From assembly GCF_018918075.1 (NCBI RefSeq), contig NZ_JAHLPW010000012.1, positions 1 to 64,000 on the forward strand: a stretch of DNA of 64,000 nt. Direction: 5' to 3'. Each line of letters begins with the position of its first letter. The stretch's first letter is position 1. The notes beneath the pieces are model-generated. The model was not told the DNA's origin. It was given only the letters and a program-made list of their open reading frames with translations, and did no database searches. Shown here piece by piece: positions 1-8,907 of this stretch. The translations under genes were made by a program, and so were the position numbers. This stretch comes from Virgibacillus sp. MSJ-26 (GTDB lineage Bacteria; Bacillota; Bacilli; Bacillales; Amphibacillaceae).

Positions 1-67
1 ATTCGTGATCCCTGAGGCTTCGGTCGGGCTTTCTTTCACTTCTCACTATACCTTATAAAAAGAAAAT

Positions 68-103
68 AGTGGGTAATGTCATCCGTCGATGACATTACCC
101 ACT
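68..103. terminator. Perfect hairpin, probable terminator of a gene left of the window
   Basis: A perfect 16-bp inverted repeat (68-83 with 88-103) encloses a 4-base loop. On the minus strand the stem runs straight into a T-rich stretch, and on the plus strand T-runs follow about 10 bases later, so it could work in both directions. No gene is visible in bases 1-240, so it most likely ends a gene outside the window. Confidence 0.6.
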
Positions 104-203
104 AATCTTAGTATGTTTTTTATATGCAGTTTTTTTCATTAATCGGTATCATGTGATCGTTTGATCCTTCCGCACTTTTCTGAAACCTTTTCTCCGAATT
201 TAC

Positions 204-219
204 GTATAACTATTTATAC
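204..219. promoter_or_regulatory. Candidate operator ahead of the ABC exporter
   Basis: GTATAACTATTTATAC has 5-bp inverted arms and sits directly before the ribosome-binding site of the ABC exporter. Small palindromes in this position are typical of GntR/YtrA-type repressors of such exporters, but no regulator gene is next to it. It is a candidate from symmetry and position only. Confidence 0.3.
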
Positions 220-240
220 GAGAAAGGAGTTTTGTTAAAT

Positions 241-1161
241 ATGGAGCAAGCAGCAATGGAATTAATTAATGTCACAAAAACAATCGGCAAAAAGAAGATT
301 ATCAAAGGATTGTCTTTTGAAATAAATAAAGGAGAAGTATTCGGGTTTATCGGACCAAATGGTGCTGGTAAAACAACGACCATTCGAATGATGGTTGGTT
401 TAATGAAACTAACTGAAGGTGATGTACTCATTCAAGGTCATAGTATCAAGACGGATTTCCAGAAGGCTGTTCGCGAAGTAGGAGCCATCGTAGAAAATCC
501 GGAAATGTATCCGTTTATGACTGGTCTTCAAAACTTGAAACATTATGCCAATATGACTCCTGAAATAACTAAGGAACGGATTGACGAAGTGGTTGCTCTT
601 GTAGGACTTGAAAAAGTACTTAAGGAAAAAGTTGGCAGGTATTCGCTTGGAATGCGGCAACGCCTAGGAATTGCACAAGCTCTGCTCCATCACCCATCCA
701 TTTTGATATTAGATGAACCAACAAATGGACTCGATCCTGCTGGAATTCGTGAAATACGACAGTACATACGACGACTTGCATCAGAAGAAAATGTGGCTGT
801 TATTATATCAAGCCACTTATTATCAGAAATTGAACTGATGTGTGATCGCATTGGTATCATTAAAAACGGCGAACTCATTTCAACACAACAAATACACGGT
901 TCAGACGCTGACAAACAGCTTCAACAATTGGAACTCATCGCAACTCCTATTGAAAAAGCCAGCAAAGTTCTAGAATCTGAACTTAATATTGAATCTTTAC
1001 AAATCGAAGAATCACTAACCTTCCAATGTGAAAGAGAAAGTATTCCAAACATAGCCCGTACATTGGTTGCACATGACATCGCCATCTATCAAATAGGCAG
1101 AGCCAAAGCGAGTCTTGAAGATAAATTCTTTGACGTGATTGGAGAGAATGTCATTGAGTAG
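241..1161 (+). CDS. ABC exporter ATP-binding protein (BcrA/NatA-like)
   Basis: A 306-residue cytoplasmic ATPase that should power the permease encoded next to it. Walker A GPNGAGKT is at residues 38-45, the signature SLGMRQR near 135-141, Walker B ILILDEP at 154-160, followed by an SSHLLSE switch histidine. The last 90 residues form the C-terminal extension seen in bacitracin/lantibiotic-type and ABC-2 exporters. ATG 241 is preferred over TTG 232 because the AAGGAG at 224-229 leaves only two bases before 232. The stop lies inside the permease start, so translation is probably coupled. The substrate cannot be told from sequence. Confidence 0.85.
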   Translation: MEQAAMELINVTKTIGKKKIIKGLSFEINKGEVFGFIGPNGAGKTTTIRMMVGLMKLTEGDVLIQGHSIKTDFQKAVREVGAIVENPEMYPFMTGLQNLKHYANMTPEITKERIDEVVALVGLEKVLKEKVGRYSLGMRQRLGIAQALLHHPSILILDEPTNGLDPAGIREIRQYIRRLASEENVAVIISSHLLSEIELMCDRIGIIKNGELISTQQIHGSDADKQLQQLELIATPIEKASKVLESELNIESLQIEESLTFQCERESIPNIARTLVAHDIAIYQIGRAKASLEDKFFDVIGENVIE

Positions 1162-2116
1162 ATTTTTAAAATTAATTTATAATGAGCAACTTAAATTATA
1201 CATAAATAAGACAACTTGGATTATGTACATTATTCTCGCCACATTAATCATCGGTGGTGCAGTCATCGTTTCAGTATTTGATGATGATTTAAGTAAACCG
1301 ACAGGAGACGATTGGCGCGAGGAGTTACAGGAAGAAAATGATTCTTTATTAAGGGAGATTGAGGAAGCTGGAGAAAATGAAGGTTTTGTAGCGACGATTA
1401 ATGGGGATTTCATAGCGGAAAATGACTATTATCTAGAAAACGATATAAAACCTGAAAGTTACGGAGCATGGCAATACGTCCATGAAAATCAAGGATTACT
1501 CTCTCTTGTCAGTTTATTAACGATTATTGTAGCAGGAGGCGTTGTCGCTAATGAATTTAGGTGGGGAACGATTAAACTGTTACTCATCCGGCCTATCTCA
1601 AGGGTGACAATTTTATTATCAAAATACTTATCTGTAATTATTTTTGCTATCATAACATCGCTCTTTCTATACGTCTTTTCTTTCATTGTCGGGGCACTCT
1701 TTTTTGGCATTGAAGGAACGAATCCACATATTCTTTTACACAAAAACAATGGATTTGAATATGTATCTATAATAGGTGACCTTCTTTCAACGTACGGCTA
1801 TCGATTAATTAACTTAATCATGATGGCGACATTTGCTTTTATGATTTCAACTGTTTTCAGAAGTAGCGCTCTTGCAATTGGGCTAGCCATTTTCTTAATG
1901 ATGGCTGGAAATCAAATTGTTTTTGCTTTTGCAGAATATCCATGGGCTAAATATATCCTGTTCGCAAATACTGACTTACAACAATATGCCAACGGAAACG
2001 TCTTGATTGAAGGTATGACGCTTGGCTTTTCAATTAGCGTTTTAATTGGTTACTATGCGATCTTCATAGGATTATCCTGGCTCATATTCATAAAAAGAGA
2101 TGTTGCCAGCCAATAG
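1148..2116 (+). CDS. ABC-2 type exporter permease
   Basis: An integral membrane partner of the preceding ATPase, 322 residues. One hydrophobic segment lies near residues 20-40, then an acidic extracytoplasmic loop of about 75 residues, then about five more membrane segments; this is the usual ABC-2 arrangement for antibiotic or sodium efflux subunits. The frame overlaps the ATPase by 14 bases. A GGAGAG at 1141-1146 is too close to ATG 1148 and better spaced for TTG 1154, so the true start may be six bases downstream. The substrate is unknown. Confidence 0.8.
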   Translation: MSLSRFLKLIYNEQLKLYINKTTWIMYIILATLIIGGAVIVSVFDDDLSKPTGDDWREELQEENDSLLREIEEAGENEGFVATINGDFIAENDYYLENDIKPESYGAWQYVHENQGLLSLVSLLTIIVAGGVVANEFRWGTIKLLLIRPISRVTILLSKYLSVIIFAIITSLFLYVFSFIVGALFFGIEGTNPHILLHKNNGFEYVSIIGDLLSTYGYRLINLIMMATFAFMISTVFRSSALAIGLAIFLMMAGNQIVFAFAEYPWAKYILFANTDLQQYANGNVLIEGMTLGFSISVLIGYYAIFIGLSWLIFIKRDVASQ

Positions 2117-2221
2117 AATGGGAAACGTTTATTTTCCTGCCACAACTTAAAAGTTCAAAAAGTATGATATTATAATTAGTAAGTTAGCGTCATTATTGAC
2201 CTTATAACAGAGGTGTCTCTC

Positions 2222-2416
2222 TTGAAAAGATATTTAACACTTATTTTTCTAACGTTGAGTATTCTTGTTTTAGTCATTGGTTTGCGGACTAACTTTCAGT
2301 TTAAAGGTGCGGTATCCTGGGGATTATCTTTTATATGTTTATCATTAGCAACATACTTCACAAGATATATTCCAGATGAAAAGAATACAAATAGCAAATC
2401 ATTGAAAGAGGAATGA
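2222..2416 (+). CDS. Small membrane protein, two segments
   Basis: A 64-residue protein with two hydrophobic stretches (about residues 4-20 and 29-45) and a charged lysine-rich tail. I recognise no family. TTG 2222 is chosen because AGAGGTG ends seven bases upstream; GTG 2213 would lie inside that ribosome-binding site. TATAAT at 2171-2176 could be its -10 box. A strong terminator overlaps the stop codon, which supports a genuine short transcription unit. Confidence 0.55.
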   Translation: MKRYLTLIFLTLSILVLVIGLRTNFQFKGAVSWGLSFICLSLATYFTRYIPDEKNTNSKSLKEE

Positions 2417-2440
2417 GCGTGGCTCATTCCTCTTTTTTTA
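2405..2440 (+). terminator. Rho-independent terminator after the small membrane gene
   Basis: An 11-bp stem (2408-2418 with 2422-2432) with a 3-base loop is followed by a run of seven T. The stem includes the stop codon of the upstream gene. Confidence 0.9.
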
Positions 2441-2478
2441 ATTAGATTCGCTTAATTTTGTATATTATTGTTAGAGGC

Positions 2479-2518
2479 TATGTGCTCTCATCCCGTTCTA
2501 TGCGCCGTCACCGTCATT
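2479..2518. repeat. Two units of the 20-bp degenerate repeat
   Basis: Two adjacent 20-base units start TATGTGCTCT and TATGCGCCGT. They belong to the same family as the six-unit array at 10580-10700. Confidence 0.5.
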
Positions 2519-2538
2519 TTTATCTATATTTAAAACCA

Positions 2539-2919
2539 GAGGTTGGGACAAAACTAAGTATTAGTAATTAAAAGACGAACAATTTTAAGCGAGCGTTATT
2601 CGCTTCGGAAAAATACTTCACTTTCCGCAGGCGCTGATGAGCCTCGGGCCAACAGGATGTTGGTCATGAAGGCGTTGCGACAGGACGTCGCGAATTTAGC
2701 CTTCCATCATTCATGACGCTCTGCGGGGTCTCATCTAAGCTTTTCATCCTGCTGGACAAGGAATACTTCGACAGCGATTCATCGCACGCAGAAAAAGTGG
2801 TTTTCTTTTTCAAGGAGTCTACGTATTTTTCCTACGCTGATTTTAAAAGTGTATATTAAAAAAAATATACTTTAATACGTTCGCTTTTACATTAACTAAA
2901 ATACTTATGTCCCATCCTC
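2539..2919. repeat. Long intergenic repeat, family A, copy 1
   Basis: About 381 bases bounded by near-perfect 12-base inverted ends (GAGGTTGGGACA and TGTCCCATCCTC). It is almost identical to the copy at 20381-20773 apart from two indels. The interior holds long imperfect inverted repeats, for example GATGAGCC with GGTCTCATC and AACAGGATG with CATCCTGCT. It fills the gap between two convergent genes and carries no open reading frame worth calling. Confidence 0.85.
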
Positions 2920-2929
2920 GATATGATGC

Positions 2930-4756
2930 TTACTTTTTATCTTTTTTAGCTGCTTTTTCACGCATGCTTTGATTTAATATTTTTTTACGTAAGCGGATGG
3001 ATTCCGGTGTTACTTCACAGTATTCATCGTCATCTATATATTGAAGTGCATCTTCAAGTGACATTTTTCGCGTTCCTCTAATGGTAGCTGTTTGGTCTTT
3101 AGTAGAAGTACGCATATTGGTTAAGTGTTTTTCGCGCGTAATATTAACGGTTAAATCATTTTCGCGGTTGTGCTCACCAACAATCATTCCAGCGTATACT
3201 TCTGAACCTGGCTCTAAGAAAATCGTGCCGCGATCTTCAAGCTGCATTGTACTATATGTCGTTGTTTTACCATTTTCCATAGCAACGAGCACACCTTCTC
3301 GTCTGCCACCTACATTTCCTTTTACCATAGGTTCATAGGCATCAAATGAGTGGTTTAAGATTCCGTAACCATGAGTTTGTGTCATAAATTCAGTTGTATA
3401 ACCAATTAATCCACGGGAAGGCACTTTAAACTCAAGGCGTACTTGACCGTTACCTGTGTTGACCATGTTCAACATTTCAGCGTGACGGGAACCAAGAGCC
3501 TCCATGACAGCTCCTGTATGTTCATCCGGTACGTCAATTTGCACACGTTCCATTGGTTCACAAAGTACACCGTCAATTTCTTTTACAATAACCTTTGGCT
3601 TGGATAGTTGGAGTTCATATCCTTCTCTACGCATATTTTCAATTAGAATAGATAAATGTAATTCTCCGCGTCCGGAAACAACCCAAGCATCCGGTGATTC
3701 TGTTGGATCAACTCGTAAACTAACATCTGTTTCAAGTTCTTTCATTAAACGTTCTTCAATTTGTCTTGACGTTAAATACTTTCCTTCTCTACCTGCAAAT
3801 GGACTATTATTAACTAAGAATGTCATTTGTAGGGTTGGCTCATCTATTCTGAGTAGTGGCAAAGCTTCGGGATTTTCAGGTGAAGCAATGGTTTCACCGA
3901 TATTTAAATCGTCAATTCCCGTGATAGCGACAATGTCACCAGCTTCAGCTTCATTGATTTCAACGCGTTTTAATCCGATAAATCCAAAAAGTTTTGTAAT
4001 GCGTGAGTTTTTGGTGGTGCCGTCTTTTTTCAAGACAACCACATTATCTCCTACTTTGACTCTTCCTCTAAACACACGTCCAATTCCAACACGACCAACA
4101 TAGTCGTTATAATCAAGTAAAGCAACTTGGAATTGGAAAGGCTCGTCCTGATTACTTTTTGGTGCTGGTATATATTTTAGGATGGCATCAAAAACAGGAT
4201 CCATTGTTTCAGTGATGTCATCTGGATCTTCCCCTGACAAACCATTGATTGCTGATGCATAGACGACAGGGAACTCTAATTGGTCATCATCCGCACCTAA
4301 ATCGATAAATAAATCAAAAACTTCATCGACGACCTCAGTTGGTCTTGCATTCGGTCGGTCGATTTTATTAACGATAACAATCGGTGTAAGTTTTTGTTCT
4401 AATGCTTTCTGTAAAACAAAACGTGTCTGTGGCATCGTGCCCTCAAACGCGTCAACTACTAAAGCCACACCGTCTACCATTTTCATAATACGTTCCACTT
4501 CACCACCGAAATCGGCGTGACCTGGCGTATCAAGAATATTGATGGTTGTATCATGATATTTGATAGCTGTATTTTTAGCTAAAATCGTAATTCCCCGTTC
4601 TCTTTCGATATCTCCTGAGTCCATGGCACGGTCTTCCACCTGTTCATGTTCCCGAAATGTCCCACTATACTTGAGTAACTGATCAACAAGGGTTGTTTTA
4701 CCATGGTCTACATGGGCGATGATCGCTATATTACGAATATTTTCTCTTAATTCCAT
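2930..4756 (-). CDS. typA: Ribosome-associated GTPase TypA/BipA
   Basis: A 608-residue translational GTPase of the EF-G/LepA superfamily that acts on the ribosome in assembly and stress adaptation. The P-loop AHVDHGKTT lies at residues 14-22, the switch II DTPGHADFGGEV near 75-86 and NKID near 129-132. EF-G-like domains II, III and V and the TypA-specific C-terminal domain follow. Length is normal for the family (about 610). GAGGAG sits nine bases before ATG. It is monocistronic here, with repeats on both sides. Confidence 0.97.
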   Translation of the reverse strand: MELRENIRNIAIIAHVDHGKTTLVDQLLKYSGTFREHEQVEDRAMDSGDIERERGITILAKNTAIKYHDTTINILDTPGHADFGGEVERIMKMVDGVALVVDAFEGTMPQTRFVLQKALEQKLTPIVIVNKIDRPNARPTEVVDEVFDLFIDLGADDDQLEFPVVYASAINGLSGEDPDDITETMDPVFDAILKYIPAPKSNQDEPFQFQVALLDYNDYVGRVGIGRVFRGRVKVGDNVVVLKKDGTTKNSRITKLFGFIGLKRVEINEAEAGDIVAITGIDDLNIGETIASPENPEALPLLRIDEPTLQMTFLVNNSPFAGREGKYLTSRQIEERLMKELETDVSLRVDPTESPDAWVVSGRGELHLSILIENMRREGYELQLSKPKVIVKEIDGVLCEPMERVQIDVPDEHTGAVMEALGSRHAEMLNMVNTGNGQVRLEFKVPSRGLIGYTTEFMTQTHGYGILNHSFDAYEPMVKGNVGGRREGVLVAMENGKTTTYSTMQLEDRGTIFLEPGSEVYAGMIVGEHNRENDLTVNITREKHLTNMRTSTKDQTATIRGTRKMSLEDALQYIDDDEYCEVTPESIRLRKKILNQSMREKAAKKDKK

Positions 4757-4890
4757 TAAGAACCGCTCCTCTTTTCTGAATCAAACTTTGTTATTATACC
4801 ACAAAAAGCCAATAAAATATATAACAGCAAGTAATTTTTTATTCTCCGTCTAATTTATTAAGAAAACCACTTTTGGTTTTGAAATGAGTA

Positions 4891-5045
4891 ATGAACGACA
4901 ATTTTCACTGGGTTCTCACAAATTTGGGCTTCATCACATTGATGAACGACAACTTCCACTGCGTTTCTCACAAATTTGGGCTTCATACCGTCAATGAACG
5001 ACAACTTCGCGTAAGTTCCCCCTTAATTGTGGTCTTCATCGTCGG
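4891..5045. repeat. 51/52-bp tandem repeat, three units
   Basis: Units start at 4891, 4942 and 4994 with ATGAACGACAA and end with a GGGCTTCAT-type motif; the third is diverged. ATGAA at the start and TTCAT at the end of each unit can pair. The array occupies the gap between typA and the histidine kinase gene. A second array with the same 51-base period lies at 59990-60190. Confidence 0.75.
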
Positions 5046-5065
5046 GAACTCCGCATCCCCAACAA

Positions 5066-6388
5066 TTAAAACGTAATCTTAAATAACGCTCCGCCAAGTT
5101 CAGAACGTCCCACTGTTATTTTCCCACCCGATTGTTCAACAATTGCTCGGGCGATGGCTAATCCTAATCCTGTTTCACCACTCTTACCTTTTACAAATCG
5201 GTGGAATATATTAGGAAGTAAATCCTCTGGTACACCTTTCCCGTCATCTTCTACAGTCAAAACGATTTGCTCATTATTCTTGGTTGCAGTTAGTTTCACT
5301 TCAGCTGCTGCATACCTGAACCCATTTACCACTAAATTGAGAACAGCACGTAACATTTTTTCCTCATCAATCCTAAAGGTAAATTGCTCATTTATTTCAT
5401 AAGTCAATTTAACATTTTCCTCATTCGTCATAGGCAGCGCGCGCTCCACGATGTGGTTGATAAAGGAATCTATGTCTACCAGCTCTGGGTGATATATTTC
5501 TTGCTCACTATCTAATTTTGCCAGTAGGGTCATTTCATTGATGATGGCTTTTAATCGAGCCACTTCCGTCACCATCACTTCCAAACCTTTTTCAGTTTCT
5601 GCTTCATCAAATACTTTCTCTTTAATTCCTTCTGCGTAGCCTTGAATTGTCATGAGTGGCGTTTTTAATTCATGACTTGCATTCTGGAAAAATATTTGCT
5701 GGGTGCTAATATAACGTTGTAGTTCGTTCGCCATATCATAGACGCTACGGGCTACATCTTTTATTTCTCCAGTTGCCTCGATCGGCTGAATTTCCTCGAA
5801 CTTTCTTTCTTCGATTTTTTTCAATTGACGATTTAATCGCGTTAACGGTGTCACCAACCTGTTAGTGAGAAAATAACTGATAAATATAGCTGCCGCCGCC
5901 CCAACGATGAATACGATTAACAATCTTACAAAAAAGTTATGCTGGACACTACGTAAATCACTCATCGGGGTGAGCAATATTAATTCCAGATTTGTTCTTT
6001 CCGGGTAAAATAGAATCCTTGACGTCACAAACTTATCTGTTCCGTATTCCCACAATTGCTTTGACGTGTCTGCTAAATTATTTTCCCTAGTAAATCCTTG
6101 AACCACACGATCTGGTAAAGTGGATAATAAAATTGTATCTGTGGCTCGATCGTATAAAAATAGCTGCAAATCCTGTTCTTTTAGAAATTCTTGAAGTTGG
6201 CTTGGATGCTGATTTTCATAGCGGTCACTCAATGCATTAACAAGAATTTCTCCTTTTTGTTCAAGCTGTCTTTGCTCATCTTGGATAAGCAAATCCATAA
6301 TAAGTGAGTAAATGACATAGCCGGTTACTGTCAAAATAATTAGCAGTAATAAGGAAAAAGCAGCGTTCAATTGGTTCTGTAATTTCAT
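5066..6388 (-). CDS. cssS: Sensor histidine kinase, CssS-like
   Basis: A 440-residue membrane kinase. Membrane segments lie near residues 10-32 and 155-177 with an extracytoplasmic sensor between them, then HAMP, a HisKA domain with the phosphoacceptor in ASHELKTPL, and a HATPase domain (NLVVNGFRYA, DDGKGVPED, GETGLGLAIA). In B. subtilis CssS senses misfolded exported protein and works with CssR to induce HtrA-type proteases. ATG 6388 is chosen because GAGGAAT ends six bases upstream. The gene begins four bases after the regulator stop. Calling it CssS rests mainly on the regulator and the divergent htrA gene. Confidence 0.8.
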   Translation of the reverse strand: MKLQNQLNAAFSLLLLIILTVTGYVIYSLIMDLLIQDEQRQLEQKGEILVNALSDRYENQHPSQLQEFLKEQDLQLFLYDRATDTILLSTLPDRVVQGFTRENNLADTSKQLWEYGTDKFVTSRILFYPERTNLELILLTPMSDLRSVQHNFFVRLLIVFIVGAAAAIFISYFLTNRLVTPLTRLNRQLKKIEERKFEEIQPIEATGEIKDVARSVYDMANELQRYISTQQIFFQNASHELKTPLMTIQGYAEGIKEKVFDEAETEKGLEVMVTEVARLKAIINEMTLLAKLDSEQEIYHPELVDIDSFINHIVERALPMTNEENVKLTYEINEQFTFRIDEEKMLRAVLNLVVNGFRYAAAEVKLTATKNNEQIVLTVEDDGKGVPEDLLPNIFHRFVKGKSGETGLGLAIARAIVEQSGGKITVGRSELGGALFKITF

Positions 6389-6392
6389 AGTG

Positions 6393-7082
6393 TCATTCCT
6401 CATCATGCCGTAATCGGTAACCAAATCCCCATACAGTCTCTAAAGGCAGACTCGCAAACTTTTTCCGGAGACGTTTAACTAAATCATCAACTGCTCGGTC
6501 GCTTCCAAAATAATCTTCTCCCCAAACCTTTATAAGCAATTCTTCTCTAGAAAAAGCACGGTTCGTATTTTCTGCAAATAAAAGCAACATATCGAACTCT
6601 TTCGTAGTGACATCTTGCTCTTCACCTTCCCAAAAAACGCGCCGTTCATTCCGATCGATTAAAAGATGATTAAGTTTCAATCGGTCTGGCGTCATGTCAT
6701 CGTTATTATTACTATTCACGTTTTGAGTACGTTTAAACAAACGTTTCACTCGTGCAACCAATTCTCTCGGACTGAAAGGTTTTGTTAAATAATCATCTCC
6801 ACCTAATTCCAGTCCCAGAATTTTATCGATTTCTTCATCTTTTGCTGATATGATAATAATTGGTACTTCACTTTTATTTCGAATTTCTTTGCAAAACTCA
6901 TATCCGTCCATTCCAGGGAGCATAATATCTAATACCCACATATCGGGTGGATTTGTTTTCCATAATTCCATTCCATCTTCTGCTGAGTCTAATACTGTTA
7001 CTTGATAGCCTTCTTTTTTCAAAAAAGCAGCAACGATATTTTGAATGTTTGCATCGTCTTCAACAATAGCAATTTGTTTCAT
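6393..7082 (-). CDS. cssR: OmpR-family response regulator, CssR-like
   Basis: A 229-residue regulator with an N-terminal receiver (acidic pocket EDD near 8-10, phosphorylated Asp in VLDIMLPGMDGY, switch Lys in LTKPFSPREL) and a C-terminal winged helix (LLIKVWGEDYFGSDRAVDDL). The stretches MWVLDIMLP and KVWGEDYFGSDR closely resemble those I recall in B. subtilis CssR. It is cotranscribed with the kinase and divergent from an htrA-like gene, the arrangement known for CssRS and HtrB. GAAGGGAG precedes the ATG. Confidence 0.88.
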   Translation of the reverse strand: MKQIAIVEDDANIQNIVAAFLKKEGYQVTVLDSAEDGMELWKTNPPDMWVLDIMLPGMDGYEFCKEIRNKSEVPIIIISAKDEEIDKILGLELGGDDYLTKPFSPRELVARVKRLFKRTQNVNSNNNDDMTPDRLKLNHLLIDRNERRVFWEGEEQDVTTKEFDMLLLFAENTNRAFSREELLIKVWGEDYFGSDRAVDDLVKRLRKKFASLPLETVWGFGYRLRHDEE

Positions 7083-7193
7083 CTTCTAAGAGCTCCCTTC
7101 ATTTACTTTTTTACTAATAAACAGGCAAACAATAAAATTTTTCTATTCTTTTGCCACAATTATACCAAACCTCTGCCGAATCTTGTATGTATC

Positions 7194-7210
7194 ATAAAGT
7201 TAAACTTTAT
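7194..7210. promoter_or_regulatory. Palindrome between cssR and htrA, candidate CssR operator
   Basis: ATAAAGTTAAACTTTAT is perfectly symmetrical around its central base and lies about 65 bases before the protease start in the divergent promoter region. The position suits regulation of htrA, of cssRS, or of both. Assignment to CssR is inference. Confidence 0.4.
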
Positions 7211-7275
7211 CACCAGTTAGCTGGAAGTAAAACCTACGATAAAGATAACATATCAATAAGTAAAGGGTGAGACAA

Positions 7276-8709
7276 ATGGAATTTGATGAAAAAAACAACA
7301 ATCAAGAACAAAATGGTGAGCTTAAAGAAGATGACACAGATCAAACCGATAAAGAAACTTCGCCAACTGATCCGGTCCAATCAACACATCAAAATCTGGA
7401 GGATGATGAATCCAATCATCAGGAACATATAACTGAAACAGATAATACGTCGGAATACACACATAGTGATGAGGAAACATCTGAAAATCATTCATTTAAC
7501 CAAACAGAAAATGAGCATCATGTTCCTAATCCACCGCAAAAACATAAAACGAAAAAGCGCCATATCGGCATCAGCGCCCTCATTGGTGGCCTGACAGGTG
7601 GAATCATTGCTACGTTAACTGTCTTACTATTATTCTCAAATCAAATCATTTCATTTGATGATTCAGCACCAGCAAGCCAATCAGAACAGCAATCTGACAG
7701 CCAACCTGTATCAATAAATGTATCAGATGACGATGATTTGTCCACAGATGTAGAAGAAACGTCCAAAGCAGTCGTTGGCGTTAGCCGGTTACAGAAAGAA
7801 AATATTTGGGAACCAAATCAAGAAACTGGGACAGGTTCAGGGATTATTTATAAAAAAGAAGATGGTAAAGCGTACGTCGTCACAAATCACCATGTTGTTG
7901 ACGGAGCTGAAGAACTTGAAATCACATTAAATAATGATGAAACCATTCCAGGCAAAGTATTAGGATCTGATGAATTAGCCGACCTAGCCATCCTAGAAAT
8001 TGATGGCAGTAAAATTGACACCGTTGCTAAGCTTGGTTCTTCCGAAGACCTTAATGTCGGTGAAACTGTCATAGCCATTGGAAACCCACTTGGATTAGAG
8101 TTCTCTAATTCACTAACTAAAGGTATTGTCAGTGGAGTAAATCGTTCTGTCAGTGTTGATACAACAGGAGACAGACAACCTGATTGGACTACAGAAGTCA
8201 TTCAAACAGATGCTGCAATCAATCCAGGCAATAGTGGTGGTGCTTTAATCAATACAGAAGGTGAAGTCATTGGTATCAATTCAATGAAAATAGCCGAACA
8301 AGCAGTTGAAGGTATTGGTTTTGCCATCCCTATTGATTCGGCAAAACCACTTATGGAACAACTGGAAACAGATGGAGAAATCGCTAGACCATACGTTGGC
8401 ATCAGTGCTGCTGCTCTTGAGGAAGTACCACCAGCCTATCAAGAAAATATCGCCTTACCGAAAGACGTCAAAGATGGCCTAGTTATCGCAAATGTTGAGG
8501 CAGGCTCACCAGCTGACAAAGCAGGGTTACAACAATTTGACGTCATTACGAAAATAAACGGAGAAGACGTTACATCTTTCTTAGACTTGCGTAAGTTTTT
8601 ATACGACAAGGCAAACATTGGCGAAAAAATAAAAATAAACTATTACCGAAATGGTGAAAAAGACACAGCTAACCTGGAGTTAACCAAAAGAATAGCGGAT
8701 GAATATTAA
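7276..8709 (+). CDS. htrA: Membrane-anchored HtrA-like serine protease
   Basis: A 477-residue trypsin-like (S1C) protease/chaperone for misfolded exported proteins. A very acidic, Q/N/E-rich cytoplasmic tail of about 95 residues precedes one membrane segment (about 98-120). The protease domain follows, with its triad in TNHHVVDG, DLAILEI and NPGNSGGAL, and then a single C-terminal PDZ domain. ATG 7276 is used rather than GTG 7267, because AAAGGGTGAG is the ribosome-binding site. The gene is divergent from cssRS, as HtrB is in B. subtilis. The low-complexity acidic tail is longer than usual, perhaps a halophile trait. Confidence 0.93.
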   Translation: MEFDEKNNNQEQNGELKEDDTDQTDKETSPTDPVQSTHQNLEDDESNHQEHITETDNTSEYTHSDEETSENHSFNQTENEHHVPNPPQKHKTKKRHIGISALIGGLTGGIIATLTVLLLFSNQIISFDDSAPASQSEQQSDSQPVSINVSDDDDLSTDVEETSKAVVGVSRLQKENIWEPNQETGTGSGIIYKKEDGKAYVVTNHHVVDGAEELEITLNNDETIPGKVLGSDELADLAILEIDGSKIDTVAKLGSSEDLNVGETVIAIGNPLGLEFSNSLTKGIVSGVNRSVSVDTTGDRQPDWTTEVIQTDAAINPGNSGGALINTEGEVIGINSMKIAEQAVEGIGFAIPIDSAKPLMEQLETDGEIARPYVGISAAALEEVPPAYQENIALPKDVKDGLVIANVEAGSPADKAGLQQFDVITKINGEDVTSFLDLRKFLYDKANIGEKIKINYYRNGEKDTANLELTKRIADEY

Positions 8710-8739
8710 AGAAGGAGATGATTCTCCTTCTTTTTTTAT
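8709..8739 (+). terminator. Terminator of the htrA-like gene
   Basis: GAAGGAGA (8711-8718) pairs with TCTCCTTC (8723-8730) across a 4-base loop and is followed by seven T. Confidence 0.92.
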
Positions 8740-8907
8740 TTTCGTATAATAAACATTAAATATGTTAGAATTAATTTTTCTACCAACATCCTCTTAGTGC
8801 TTTATGTTCATTTAGGATGGATTTTAAAGGGTTTTATAGCTTTTTGTCGAATATGTCATTTTTAGTGGTCGTACATACTAAATTATATAAAAAGGAGAAG
8901 TGACTAA

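Noticed and set aside
3504-4103. 199-residue plus-strand frame opposite typA
   Set aside because: Antisense shadow of a strongly conserved gene, serine-rich and without start signals.
4891-5076. 61-residue plus-strand frame over the 51-bp repeat
   Set aside because: It is a translation of the repeat (two MNDNFH blocks) with no ribosome-binding site.
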